Origin: Xanthobacter autotrophicus
GTDB taxonomy: Bacteria; Pseudomonadota; Alphaproteobacteria; Rhizobiales; Xanthobacteraceae
Assembly: GCF_043194295.1 (NCBI RefSeq)
Contig: NZ_JBAFVK010000005.1
Length of the DNA: 64,000 nt
Direction: 5' to 3' (one strand)
Shown: in pieces, positions 46,966-56,005 of the stretch
Layout: the number at the start of each line of letters is the position of its first letter
How positions within the stretch are numbered: the stretch's first letter is position 1
The notes under the pieces: generated by a model
Told to the model about the DNA's origin: nothing
The model's database searches: none
What the model saw: only the letters and a program-made list of their open reading frames with translations
Position numbers and translations under genes: made by a program

Positions 46966-47607
46966 GTCAGTCTCCAGGGTAGAGAGCGCGGATTCGCATC
47001 GGACCCGCGCACGTCATACAGAGCATGTCCGCGCGATACGCAACCCCCGTTGCCCCCGGGACAAAACGGATGGCCTTTCGGCAGGACGCGAGCCGGTCGC
47101 GCTTGCGGCGGCGACAGGCGATGGTCATCGCGAATTCGTGCACCCGCCGGCCCAGCCGGCCGCCCATGAGCCGCAGCGGAAGGAACATAGCGGCCACGCC
47201 GCCGACCGGATCGCCGCGCCACATCCATTGCCCGCACGCTGAGGCCGCGACCGCCGCTGCTGTGCAGGATCGGGCACGATGCGGCGGCCTTCTCGGACGG
47301 GGGAGCCTCTACCAATCCCGGGATCGCACGGCTTCCCTGGGAACGCCATCCGCTTGCCGATCCGAACTGCTGTTCCACTGGCAGGCGAGTGGATCAGGCG
47401 TACGTGCATCAGAATTTCAAGATATCAGAAGTACATATTTCGAAGAATATGCATGAATGAAGCCGGCTCATATTAATTGATCAATATCAGCCACCAGCCT
47501 GCAATATTTGCAGCGTATCTTAAGGGATCGAATGGCTTGCCGTCGGACACTGCGGGCATCGGCGGTTGCAGGTACACGTTGCGTCATTCGCCAGAAGGAG
47601 AGGCGCT
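46966..47607. other. Intergenic region with FNR box
   Basis: 642 bases between divergent DUF1269 and DUF3141 genes. It contains the FNR-type box at 47477-47490 and the DUF3141 ribosome site AAGGAG at 47595-47600. No gene was supported; base composition falls toward AT after 47410. Confidence 0.55.
47477..47490 (+). promoter_or_regulatory. FNR/FixK-type box before the DUF3141 gene
   Basis: TTGAT-CAAT-ATCAG has one mismatch to TTGAT-N4-ATCAA. A TATCTT at 47516-47521 is centred 35 bases from the box centre, near the spacing of an activator at -41.5. The GTG start follows at 47608. Confidence 0.6.
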
Positions 47608-50016
47608 GTGGCATTTGGTCTTCCGCATGGGGATAACATCAACCCCTTCTTCTCGGTGGTGACGGATGGCAATGCCTGGACGGCGCGCCAGCGGGCGGTG
47701 GCGCTCACCGCCCAGCTGTCCGAATGGTCCGCCGTCGGCGAGCTGACGTCAAAGGCCGCCGGCCGTCACTTCAACAACATATCGGCGACCCACGGCGAGC
47801 GCCTGCGGGGCACCTTCAATGCGCTGACGGGTCTCGTCGCCGAGATCACCAAGCCGAAAAGCTCCCCGTTTTCCCTCCTGGGTGATGCCCGTGCCTATGC
47901 CACGGACCGGGCGCAGCGGGCCATTCTGATGGCCGACGTTCTGCGCGAACGCGGGGACAATTTCTTCGCCCACGAGGCGGCCGGCTGCCCGCCGGTGCTG
48001 ATCTATGATTATGAAGTGGTGGTGGATGGGCGGAAGCTGGAGCGCCCGTGCAACTACATGCTGCTTAAGATCACGCCCCCGGAAGGCGTCGAGGTGTTCG
48101 CCTGGAAGCGGCCCTATGTGATCATCGACCCGCGGGCGGGCCACGGCGCGGGCATCGGCGGCTTCAAGGCCGACAGCCAGGTGGGTGTGGCGCTGAAGGG
48201 TGGGCACCCGGTCTATTTCACTGCCTTCTGGCGGGAGCCTGAGCCGGGCCAGACCCTCGCGGACGTGGCGCGCGCCGAAGCGGTGTTCGTGCGCCATGTG
48301 CAGGCGGAGCATCCGGATGCGCCCAAGCCCGTGGTGATCGGAAATTGCCAGGGTGGCTGGGCCACCCTGGTCCTCGGCGCCTCCCATCCGGACATCACCG
48401 GCCCCCTGGTGCTTAACGGCGCACCGGTGGAGACCTGGTCGGGCGACGTGGGCTCCAATCCCATGCGCTACAATGCAGGCCTGCTCGGCGGGCAGGTCCA
48501 GCCGATGTTCTGGGCCGACTATGGCGACGGCGTCTTCGATGGCGCATGGCTGGTGCTGAACTTCGAAATGCTGAATCCGGGCCGCACCTGGTTCCGCAAG
48601 TATTACGACGTGTTCGAGCGGGTGGATACCGAGCGCGGCCGCTTCCTCGAGTTCGAGAAGTGGTGGAGCGGCTTCTTCCTGCTCAATGAGCCCGAGATCG
48701 TCTGGATCGTGCGCGAACTCTTCGTCGGCAACAAGCTTGCCCGCAACGAGGCCCGCCTGGAACACGGCCGCGTGCTCGACATCAAGCAGATCCGCTCGCC
48801 GATCATCGTGTTCGCGAGCCATGGCGATAATATCACCCCGGTCAAGCAGGCCTTGAACTGGATCATGGACACTTACGCCGACGAGACGGAAATCAAGATC
48901 CGCGGTCAGCGCATCGTCTACATGGTGCATGAGTCCATTGGCCACCTCGGCATCTTCGTCTCGTCCTCCATCGCCAAGCGCGAGCACCAGGAGGTTGCCT
49001 CGACGCTGAAGACCATCGAGGCGCTCGCGCCCGGCCTTTATGAAATGGTCATCGAGGATGTGGCCGGCGAAGGCCATTCCAAGCATTTCACCGTGTCCTT
49101 CGCCGAACGCCGGATCAGTGACCTGCCGGGCTATGGCGATGGCCGGCAGGACGAGTTGCCGTTCGGCGCGGTGGAACGGTCATCCGAGCTGCAGGGCGAG
49201 CTCTACGACATCTTCGTGCGCCCCTTCGTGCAGGCGAGCGTGACCCGGGCCAGTGCGGAACTCGGCCGGCAATTCCATCCGCTGCGCCTGCAGCGGGCGC
49301 TGTTCTCCTCCCGCAATCCGCAGTGTTCCGTGCTGCCGGCGGCCGCAGAGGCCACGGCGCGTGCGCGCGCGGCGGTGGCGGAGGACAACCCCTTCGTGCT
49401 GGCGGAAAAGCTTCTCGCCGACGCCTTCGAACAGTCCTTCGACATCGTGCGCGACCTGCGCGACGCCTGGTACGAGATGACCTTCTACAGCATCTATGCC
49501 ACCCCGCAGATGCGCTGGTTCGGTCGCAACTTCAACTTCGAGCGGACCCGCAAGTCGAAGGAGGAACTGGTCGCCTTGCCGGAGGTCCAGTCGGCCCTCC
49601 TCCATGTGGCATCCGGCGGCTTCGTGGAGGCGGTGATCCGCATGCTGATCCTGCTGGCGGAGGCGCGCGGCACCGTGCGCCGGGATCGTCTGGAACGGTC
49701 GGCGCGGGTGTTGACCAAGGACGAGCCCTTCCGCTCGCTCCGGACCGAGCAGCGGGCGCAGATCATCCACGAGCAGAGCCTGATCGTGGAATATGCCGGC
49801 GCCGCCGCCCTGGAGACCTTGCCGCTCCTGCTGCGCACGCCGGAGGAACGGCGACGGGCCGCCGAGGTGGTGCAGTATGTGCCGGGCGTCCTCAGTGACA
49901 TGGAGCCACGGACCCTCGCCATGCTCCAGCGCTTCCGGCAGCTGCTCGACCTTCCGCCCGCGACCATGGATGTCCTGGATGATCCGCTGTCGGCCTTGAC
50001 CCAGGCCGCGCAATAG
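47608..50016 (+). CDS. DUF3141 protein, PHA-synthase-like alpha/beta hydrolase
   Basis: 802 residues from GTG 47608, with AAGGAG seven bases upstream. The central part is an alpha/beta hydrolase: VIIDPRAGHGAGIGGFK, then the elbow VVIGNCQGGWATL with a cysteine nucleophile (near residue 246) as in polyhydroxyalkanoate synthases, then IIVFASHGDNITP and the histidine in ESIGHLGIF. The N-terminal 130 and C-terminal 300 residues are helical and specific to DUF3141. True PhaC enzymes are about 350-600 residues, so this is a longer relative of unproven activity. The gene is convergent with the fabI-pta-ackA-ato operon, and both units have FNR-type boxes, suggesting joint use at low oxygen. Confidence 0.85.
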   Translation: MAFGLPHGDNINPFFSVVTDGNAWTARQRAVALTAQLSEWSAVGELTSKAAGRHFNNISATHGERLRGTFNALTGLVAEITKPKSSPFSLLGDARAYATDRAQRAILMADVLRERGDNFFAHEAAGCPPVLIYDYEVVVDGRKLERPCNYMLLKITPPEGVEVFAWKRPYVIIDPRAGHGAGIGGFKADSQVGVALKGGHPVYFTAFWREPEPGQTLADVARAEAVFVRHVQAEHPDAPKPVVIGNCQGGWATLVLGASHPDITGPLVLNGAPVETWSGDVGSNPMRYNAGLLGGQVQPMFWADYGDGVFDGAWLVLNFEMLNPGRTWFRKYYDVFERVDTERGRFLEFEKWWSGFFLLNEPEIVWIVRELFVGNKLARNEARLEHGRVLDIKQIRSPIIVFASHGDNITPVKQALNWIMDTYADETEIKIRGQRIVYMVHESIGHLGIFVSSSIAKREHQEVASTLKTIEALAPGLYEMVIEDVAGEGHSKHFTVSFAERRISDLPGYGDGRQDELPFGAVERSSELQGELYDIFVRPFVQASVTRASAELGRQFHPLRLQRALFSSRNPQCSVLPAAAEATARARAAVAEDNPFVLAEKLLADAFEQSFDIVRDLRDAWYEMTFYSIYATPQMRWFGRNFNFERTRKSKEELVALPEVQSALLHVASGGFVEAVIRMLILLAEARGTVRRDRLERSARVLTKDEPFRSLRTEQRAQIIHEQSLIVEYAGAAALETLPLLLRTPEERRRAAEVVQYVPGVLSDMEPRTLAMLQRFRQLLDLPPATMDVLDDPLSALTQAAQ

Positions 50017-50112
50017 AGGTCCTGCACGGAGCCGGAGAGCTTCGCTCACCGGCTCCCGGACCCCGCCGCGCCGCGGCGGCGGGCGCATCCCACGCGGCGG
50101 CGTCCGAAACCG

Positions 50113-50142
50113 GTGCCGCTGAAGTCCGTGCCGCTGAAGTCA
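50113..50142. repeat. Tandem 15-bp duplication
   Basis: GTGCCGCTGAAGTCC is followed directly by GTGCCGCTGAAGTCA (14 of 15 identical). It lies between the convergent DUF3141 and CoA-transferase genes. Confidence 0.8.
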
Positions 50143-50222
50143 CCGCGCCGGACGTCGGGCCGTGCCGTCGCCGGCCGACATGCCGGAAGACCGGGGCCGC
50201 ATCGGTCCGGTGATGGCGGATA

Positions 50223-50912
50223 TCAGCCGAGGCACATGGTGGGGACGTCTCCGGTGACGATGAGCTTCGCCGTGGTCTGGGCGAGGATCTCCTCGACCGA
50301 GATATCCGGGCCGCGCTCGCGCAGTACGAGACCATCCGCCGTGGGCTCGATGACCGCCAGTTCCGTGACAAGGAGACTGACCCGGCGCAGGGCCGTGAGC
50401 GGCAACGTGCATTCAGGCACGATCTTGGCCTCGCCTTTGGCGGAATGCACCATGGCGACGATGACGCGCTTGGCGCCGGCCACCAGATCCATGGCGCCGC
50501 CCATGCCAGGCACCATCTTGCCGGGCACCATCCAGTTGGCGAGGAAGCCCCGCTCATCCACCTGAAGCCCTCCGAGCACGGTCATGTCGAGGTGCCCGCC
50601 ACGGATGATGCCGAAGCTCATGGCGCTGTCGATGGAGGCGGCGCCGGGAACGGCGGTGACGAAGCTGCCCCCCGCGTCGGTGAGGTGGGGGTCCTCCATG
50701 CCTTCCGGCGGGCGGGCGCCGAGGCCGATCACCCCGTTTTCCGCCTGGAAGAAGACGCCGTAGTCGTGCGGGATGTAGTTGGCGACCAGGCTCGGCAGGC
50801 CGATGCCGAGATTGACCAGCATGCCGGGCCTGACCTCCTGCGCCACGCGGCGGGCGATCACTTCCTTGGCGCTCATGCCCGAATGGGGGCGGCCTGTCAC
50901 CTGCTGCTCCAT
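50223..50912 (-). CDS. atoA: 3-oxoacid (acetoacetate) CoA-transferase, beta subunit
   Basis: 229 residues. The family I CoA-transferase beta subunit is marked by LVNLGIGLPSLVANYIP and the active-site glutamate in FFQAENGVIGLG (near residue 58), followed by GGHLDMTVLGGLQVD and GGAMDLVAGAKRVIVAM. The enzyme moves CoA between acetyl- or acyl-CoA and acetoacetate. It is the last gene of the operon; its start shares a base with the atoD stop (TAATG). Substrate could be acetate, butyrate or succinate; AtoDA-like lengths favour short-chain acids. Confidence 0.9.
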   Translation of the reverse strand: MEQQVTGRPHSGMSAKEVIARRVAQEVRPGMLVNLGIGLPSLVANYIPHDYGVFFQAENGVIGLGARPPEGMEDPHLTDAGGSFVTAVPGAASIDSAMSFGIIRGGHLDMTVLGGLQVDERGFLANWMVPGKMVPGMGGAMDLVAGAKRVIVAMVHSAKGEAKIVPECTLPLTALRRVSLLVTELAVIEPTADGLVLRERGPDISVEEILAQTTAKLIVTGDVPTMCLG

Positions 50913-51565
50913 TACGCGACCCTCGCGAGCATGTGGTCAATGATCACGCCCGGCGTCTTCACCGCGTCCGGCGGGATGACGCCGACCGGCACGATCAGTT
51001 CCGGTTCGACGATGACCATGCGACCGGCCAGCGCCATGATCGGATTGAAATTGTGCGCGGTGAGCGAATAGGTGAGGTTGCCGGAATAGTCGGCCTGCTG
51101 GGCGGCGATGAGCGCGAAGTCGCCCAGTATGGGCTTCTCCACCAGGTAGCGCTTGCCGTCGACCTCGATGACCTGTTTGCCGTCTTCCACTGGCGTGCCG
51201 AGGCCGGTCGCGGTGAGGACGCCGCCGAGGCCGACGCCGCCGGCGCGGATGCGTTCCACCAGCGTGCCCTGGGGCACCAGTTCCACCTCAATCTCGCCGG
51301 AGATCATCTTGCGCTGGATCTCCGGGTTGAGGCCGATGTGGGACATGATGGCCCGGGAAATCGCGCCGGCGGACACCAGCTTGCCGATGCCCTTGCCGGG
51401 CATCGCCGCGTCGTTGGCGATCACCGTCAGGTTCCGCGCGCCGCGCGCCACCAGGGCATCGATCATGCGCTCGGGCGTGCCGACACCCATGAAGCCGCCG
51501 ATGAGCACGGTCGCTCCATCGGGAACCAGCGCCGCCGCATCATCCGGCTTGATCGCCTTCCTCAT
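50912..51565 (-). CDS. atoD: 3-oxoacid (acetoacetate) CoA-transferase, alpha subunit
   Basis: 217 residues. The alpha-subunit glycine loop is TVLIGGFMGVGTPERMIDAL, with IANDAAMPGKGIGKLVSAGAI, the ELVPQGTLVERIRAGGVGLGG block (in two parts) and YLVEKPILGDFALIAAQ. It pairs with the overlapping beta subunit. It follows ackA after 13 bases, which places CoA transfer in the same operon as acetyl-phosphate metabolism. Confidence 0.9.
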   Translation of the reverse strand: MRKAIKPDDAAALVPDGATVLIGGFMGVGTPERMIDALVARGARNLTVIANDAAMPGKGIGKLVSAGAISRAIMSHIGLNPEIQRKMISGEIEVELVPQGTLVERIRAGGVGLGGVLTATGLGTPVEDGKQVIEVDGKRYLVEKPILGDFALIAAQQADYSGNLTYSLTAHNFNPIMALAGRMVIVEPELIVPVGVIPPDAVKTPGVIIDHMLARVA

Positions 51566-51578
51566 GTTCCCCCCTTCC

Positions 51579-52778
51579 TTACGCGCCGACGCCCGCCTGC
51601 TCCCAGAGAAGCCGCTTGGCGGCGCGGGCGATCACGATTTCCTCGTTGGTCGCAATAACCATGATGCGGGCCCGGCTGAAGTCCGTCGAGATGACCTGGG
51701 CGCCACTGTCGTTGCGGTCATGATCGAGCTCGATGCCTATCCAGTCCATGCCGTCGCAGATGCGTCGACGGATCTTGCGCGAATTCTCGCCAATGCCGCC
51801 ACAGAAGACCAGGGCATCCAGGCCGCCGAGGGCCGCGGCGAGGCCGCCCAGTTCGCGGCGGATGCGGAAGACGAAATAATCCACGGCCTCGTTGGCCTCC
51901 GGCACGCCTGCGCTCTCCAGCACCCGCATGTCGTTGGAGATGCCCGACAGGCCGAGCAGGCCCGACTTGTTGTAGAAAATGTCCCGCACCTCGTCGATGG
52001 TGCGGCCTTCCTGCTGGACCATGTAGAAGATGACACCCGGGTCGACCTGGCCGCAGCGCGTGCCCATGGGCAGGCCGTCGAGCGCCGTGAAGCCCATGGT
52101 GGAGGCCACCGAACGGCCGTCGAGGATGCCGCACATGGAGGCGCCATTGCCGAGATGGGCGACCACGACGCGGCCGGCGTGAAGGAGGGGGGCGATGCGC
52201 TTCAGCTCCCCCGAGACGTATTCGTAGCTGAGGCCGTGGAAACCGTACCGCCGGATGCCCTTATCGTAATATTCGCGCGGCAGGGCGAACACGTCATTGG
52301 CCTTGGGGTGGTGGCGGTGGAATGCCGTGTCGAAGCAGGCCACCTGCAGCGCGTCGGGAAACGCCGCCCTGGCCGCCTCGATGCCGGCGAGATTGTGCGG
52401 CTGGTGGATGGGCGCGAAGGGTGAGAGCGTCCTCAGCTCCGCCATCACCTCGTCCGTCACCGCCATGGGCTCGGAAAAGCGGGGGCCGCCATGCACCACC
52501 CGGTGGCCCACCACTGCGGCGTGGGCCTTGGGAAAATGCTCCCGCAGCAGTGTGAGCACCGTCTTCAGCGTGCTCGGGTGGTCGCTGGCTTCGGAGGGCG
52601 AGAGCTCACGCTCGACGCGCGGCATGCCATCCCCGAGGCTCGCCTTCAGCCGCGGCTGCCGGCCGATGTTCTCCACATTGCCGATGGCGAGCTGCACCGG
52701 CGCACCGGTGATGTCGTAGAGGCTGAACTTGAGCGACGAGGAGCCGGCGTTGAGCGTAAGGGTGACCGGCTGCGTCAT
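51579..52778 (-). CDS. ackA: Acetate kinase
   Basis: 399 residues, the usual AckA length. It interconverts acetyl-phosphate + ADP with acetate + ATP. The two family signatures are visible: LTLNAGSSSLKFSLY at the N-terminus and GHRVVHGGPRF, with active-site AHLGNGASM, RYGFHGLSYEYV and ALVFCGGIGENS. Its ATG overlaps the stop of the upstream Pta gene (ATGA), so the two are translationally coupled. Acetate kinase with Pta gives ATP from acetyl-CoA without respiration, consistent with the FNR-type box of this operon. Confidence 0.97.
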   Translation of the reverse strand: MTQPVTLTLNAGSSSLKFSLYDITGAPVQLAIGNVENIGRQPRLKASLGDGMPRVERELSPSEASDHPSTLKTVLTLLREHFPKAHAAVVGHRVVHGGPRFSEPMAVTDEVMAELRTLSPFAPIHQPHNLAGIEAARAAFPDALQVACFDTAFHRHHPKANDVFALPREYYDKGIRRYGFHGLSYEYVSGELKRIAPLLHAGRVVVAHLGNGASMCGILDGRSVASTMGFTALDGLPMGTRCGQVDPGVIFYMVQQEGRTIDEVRDIFYNKSGLLGLSGISNDMRVLESAGVPEANEAVDYFVFRIRRELGGLAAALGGLDALVFCGGIGENSRKIRRRICDGMDWIGIELDHDRNDSGAQVISTDFSRARIMVIATNEEIVIARAAKRLLWEQAGVGA

Positions 52779-54181
52779 GGGTGCTGCATCTCCTCGGCCT
52801 TGGCGGCCATGCGGGCGTGATGGATGGCGGCAACGGCGCAGGATGCAAGCCGCGCCTTCGCGCTGTCGGCGCGGGAGGTGAGAATGATCGGCACCTGGGC
52901 GCCCATGACCAGCCCGGCTCCCTCCGCATGGGAGAGGTAGGTGAGCTGCTTCGCCACCATGTTGCCGGCGTCGAGATTGGGCACCACCAGCACGTCGGCC
53001 CGCCCGGCCACCGGCGAGACGAGGCCCTTGGTGCGGGCGGCCGCGATGTCGATCGCATTGTCCATGGCCAGCGGCCCATCCACCAGGCCTCCGGTGATCT
53101 GGCCGCGCTCCGCCATCTTGGACAGCAGCGCCGCATCCACCGAGGAGGGGATCTGCGCGTTCACCGTCTCCACTGCCGAGAGGACGCCGACCTTGGGCTG
53201 CTCGATGCCGAGGGAGATGGCGAGGTCGATGGCGTTCTGGACGATGTCCACCTTGGTGGCAAGGTCCGGGAGAATGTTGATGGCGGCGTCGGTGACGAGC
53301 AGCGGATGCGACACGCCGGGCACGTCCATGACGAAAATGTGGGTGAGCCGGCGGCCGGTTCGCAGGCCGCGATCCTTGCGCAGCACCGCGCGCAGCAGTT
53401 CGTCCGTGTGCAGGTGTCCCTTCATGATGGCCTTGGCGCGCCCGTCCGCCACCAGGTCCACGGCCGCATGGGCCGCGGCGCCATGGTCCGCCACATCGAT
53501 GATCTCGATGCCGTCGAGGCTTTCCCCGATCGCCGTGGCCGCAGCCGCGATCCTGTCGCGGGCGCCCACGAGGATGGGCGTGATGAGGGTGTGACGGGCG
53601 GCGAGCAGAGCCCCGCCGAGGGAATTGGCCTCCTCCGGCGCCACCACGGCGGTCGCGAGGGGCTCCAGCGGCTCGGCGCGCGCCACCAGGGCGTCGAAAT
53701 GGCGGTGGCGCTGGACCAGAAGGCCGGGGATGTCGTGCTCGTCGTACTGGAATTTGGTGCGCGGCGCGCTCACCGCCGCCTCGCCGCGCAGCAGCAGCTC
53801 TTCCGGCTCGTCGCGGTATACCGAGCTGGCGAAGACCACGGTGCCGTCGTCCCGTTTTTCCACCAGCCGCACCCGGGCCACCAGATCATCGCCCGCCTTG
53901 GCCCGCCCGAGGAATTCGAAGGTCTGCGCGCGGTAAAGGGTGCCAGCGCCCGGCAGGATGTTGCCGAGCACTGCCGAGATCAGGGAGCCGACCCACATGG
54001 CGGGGGCCGTCACCTCATCGGGGTGGCCGTCCCCGTTGAGGTCGTACCCCGGCAGGTGCGCCGGATTGTGGTTGCCGGACGCGGTGGCGAACACGAAGAG
54101 ATCGTCTGCCGTGCACACCCGCTTCAGCTCGGCGGCGTCGCCCACCTGCAATTCGTCGAATGTCCGGTTCTCTCGCTTCAT
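52775..54181 (-). CDS. Bifunctional MaoC-like hydratase/phosphate acetyltransferase
   Basis: 468 residues from ATG 54181. Residues about 5-140 are a MaoC/hot-dog domain (NRTFDELQVGDAAELKR; VFATASGNHNPAHLPGYDLNG; YRAQTFEFLGRAKAGDDLVA) with the hydratase-like aspartate/asparagine and histidine. Residues about 165-460 are a phosphate acetyl/butyryltransferase (GGALLAARHTLITPILVG; AIMKGHLHTDELLRAVL; DGPLAMDNAIDIAAA; VVPNLDAGNMVAKQLTYL). It would pass acetyl or acyl groups between CoA and phosphate. A GTG at 54280 overlaps the fabI stop as GTGA and could add 33 residues; family comparison favours 54181. It couples to ackA. Confidence 0.93.
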   Translation of the reverse strand: MKRENRTFDELQVGDAAELKRVCTADDLFVFATASGNHNPAHLPGYDLNGDGHPDEVTAPAMWVGSLISAVLGNILPGAGTLYRAQTFEFLGRAKAGDDLVARVRLVEKRDDGTVVFASSVYRDEPEELLLRGEAAVSAPRTKFQYDEHDIPGLLVQRHRHFDALVARAEPLEPLATAVVAPEEANSLGGALLAARHTLITPILVGARDRIAAAATAIGESLDGIEIIDVADHGAAAHAAVDLVADGRAKAIMKGHLHTDELLRAVLRKDRGLRTGRRLTHIFVMDVPGVSHPLLVTDAAINILPDLATKVDIVQNAIDLAISLGIEQPKVGVLSAVETVNAQIPSSVDAALLSKMAERGQITGGLVDGPLAMDNAIDIAAARTKGLVSPVAGRADVLVVPNLDAGNMVAKQLTYLSHAEGAGLVMGAQVPIILTSRADSAKARLASCAVAAIHHARMAAKAEEMQHP

Positions 54182-54276
54182 GGCGGGCTCGCCTCCGATG
54201 TTCTCGACAGTCCGGGAGAAGGGGGCGCTGGGCATGTCCCGGCCGAGGGGCCGGCCCCTGCGTGCACCGCCCTGCG

Positions 54277-55041
54277 TCACGCGATGATGTTGTATCCACC
54301 GTCGATCTGGTGGACGCCGCCGGTCACGTTTGCGGCCTCGCGGCTGGCGAGGAACGCGGCATAGGCGCCCACGTCCTCGATGGAGGCGAGGAGGTGGGTG
54401 GGTGCGCGCTCGGCTGCGGCGTTCAGCAGTTCGTCAAAGTGATCGATGCCCGATGCCGCGCGGGTCATGAGCGGTCCCGGCGAGAGGGCGTGCACCGAGA
54501 TGCGCTTCTCGCCCAGCTCCGCCGCCGCATAGCGCACGACGGATTCCAGGGCCGATTTCACCGGACCCATGATGTTGTAGTTCTCGACCACTTTCTCCGC
54601 GCCGTAGAAGGAGACGGTCATGCAGGTTCCGCCCTGCGGCATCAGGGGTTCGGCGAGGCGGATCATGCGCAGGAACGAATGGACCGAAATGTCCATGGCC
54701 TTGGCGAAGCCCTCCGCCGAGCAGTCGATCACCCGGCCGTGCAGGTCCTCCCGCGGGCAGAAGGCGATGGAATGCAGGAGCGTGTCGAGCCGCCCCCATT
54801 TTTCGCCAATCTCCTCGAACACGAGCTCGAGCTGTCCCGGAACGCCGACGTCCAGCGGCAGGATGAGGCTCGCGCCCAGGTCTTCCGCCAGCGGACGGAC
54901 GAACGTCTCCGCCCGCGCGTTGAGATAGGTGATGGCGAGATCCGCCCCCTGCGCTCGCAAGGCCTTCGCGCAACCCCAGGCGATCGACTGGTCGTTGGCG
55001 ACACCCACCACAAGTGCCTTGTGTCCCTGGAGGCTGAACAT
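54277..55041 (-). CDS. fabI: Enoyl-ACP reductase
   Basis: 254 residues. FabI reduces enoyl-ACP with NAD(P)H. The divergent SDR cofactor motif is GVANDQSIAWGCAKAL, the central loop LLHSIAFCP is typical, and catalytic Y-x6-K is in ENYNIMGPVKSALE. GGVHQIDGGYNI closes the fold. It is the first gene of the operon with MaoC-Pta, ackA and atoDA, an unusual setting for a housekeeping lipid enzyme, so it may be a second FabI acting on CoA or PHA intermediates. The FNR-type box lies about 113 bases upstream. Confidence 0.95.
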   Translation of the reverse strand: MFSLQGHKALVVGVANDQSIAWGCAKALRAQGADLAITYLNARAETFVRPLAEDLGASLILPLDVGVPGQLELVFEEIGEKWGRLDTLLHSIAFCPREDLHGRVIDCSAEGFAKAMDISVHSFLRMIRLAEPLMPQGGTCMTVSFYGAEKVVENYNIMGPVKSALESVVRYAAAELGEKRISVHALSPGPLMTRAASGIDHFDELLNAAAERAPTHLLASIEDVGAYAAFLASREAANVTGGVHQIDGGYNIIA

Positions 55042-55514
55042 GGATCCCCCGCCTGTTCCGGTCGTCGGAAAGCCAAATGCACGACCGTTCTTACGTCTTA
55101 TGCTAAGCAGGGTTTTATAGTGGCAGTTTGAAACTTATATAACAGATTTAATTTTGATAATTATCAAATTGTAGAATGTCGATTTGCTTGAGTTGAGTGT
55201 CCAGCTTGTATCATTGTCTATTTACTTTGCGAATCTGCCTCTTGTCTCGTCGCGTCTTGTCTCGTCTTGCACTGGGCGGAAATGGCCAGGCGAACTTGGT
55301 CGCGCGCCAGGCGTCCGCGCGAGGGCCTGGCGCCTCGGTGCCGCATGAGGCATCGGGGGGCTCCAGCGAACCGCTCCCGGCGCGGTGGGCGAGATGGGAC
55401 AGCGAGACCTGCTGCTTGCAGTTCCAGCACGGGCGAGCGATCGAGCGCGGTGATGCCGCGACCGGCAAGGGTCTCCCGATCGGCAAGCTGCTGCTCTACA
55501 TAGACGGGGGCTTC
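55042..55514. other. Intergenic region before fabI
   Basis: 473 bases. The first 150 are AT-rich and hold the FNR-type box at 55154-55167. A short direct repeat (CTTGTCTCGTC at 55241-55251 and 55256-55266) lies further on. No gene is supported. Confidence 0.6.
55154..55167. promoter_or_regulatory. Perfect FNR/FixK-type box before fabI
   Basis: TTGAT-AATT-ATCAA matches the consensus exactly and is palindromic. It sits 113 bases before the fabI start. Candidate -10 sequences on the minus strand (TATATAAG at 55141-55134, TATAAA at 55119-55114) do not give a single clear spacing. Confidence 0.75.
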
Positions 55515-55892
55515 CTAAGCCGCCTTCTTTTTCGCTGATGGCTTTACGCGAGCCTCGAGGTCAATGTGCGCGTCGCCCCAGGCTTTCAGCGCAGCGATGA
55601 CGGGCGCAAGGCTCATCCCGTGCCGGGTCAGGCGATATTCCACCTTTGGCGGGACTTCGGGATAGACCTTCCGCTCGACAAAACCGTCGGCTTCCAGTTC
55701 GCGGAGCTGTGCAGTCAGCATGCGCGGCGTCACATTCGGCAGCCGCCTGCGGATTTCGTTGAACCGGAGCACCTCCTCCTGGAGCAGGTGATAGAGCACG
55801 ACGCCCTTCCACTTGCCGCCGATCAGCGCCAGCGCGCCTTCCACGACGCAGCCAGGGCTGCAGTCCAGGCTCTTGTGACGGATGCGAGGCAT
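55515..55892 (-). CDS. HxlR family transcriptional regulator
   Basis: 125 residues from ATG 55892, chosen because GGAAGGG lies six bases upstream; an ATG at 55910 has no such site. HxlR features are complete: redox-type cysteines in LDCSPGC, the LIGGKWKGVVLYHLL helix, winged helix NEIRRRLPNVTPRMLTAQLRELE and wing FVERKVYPEVPPKVEYRLT. Members often sense electrophiles or quinones through the N-terminal cysteine and repress a divergent oxidoreductase gene. The neighbour at 56006 on plus is exactly such a gene. The C-terminal tail is lysine-rich. Confidence 0.92.
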   Translation of the reverse strand: MPRIRHKSLDCSPGCVVEGALALIGGKWKGVVLYHLLQEEVLRFNEIRRRLPNVTPRMLTAQLRELEADGFVERKVYPEVPPKVEYRLTRHGMSLAPVIAALKAWGDAHIDLEARVKPSAKKKAA

Positions 55893-55910
55893 CTGGCCCT
55901 TCCATTTCAC

Positions 55911-55931
55911 AGTATCATTTTAGGTACTATA
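55911..55931. promoter_or_regulatory. Candidate HxlR operator
   Basis: AGTATCATTTTAGGTACT at 55911-55928 is an imperfect inverted repeat with AGTA/TACT ends in the short gap between the divergent HxlR and oxidoreductase genes. HxlR/YodB-type sites often contain TACT-AGTA ends. Confidence 0.45.
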
Positions 55932-56005
55932 AGCGATATTTGTATGTTCTTGCAAGAATGGCCTATAAGGAGCACATGGTCTCCCAACAGCGGATGGAGA
56001 CCAAA

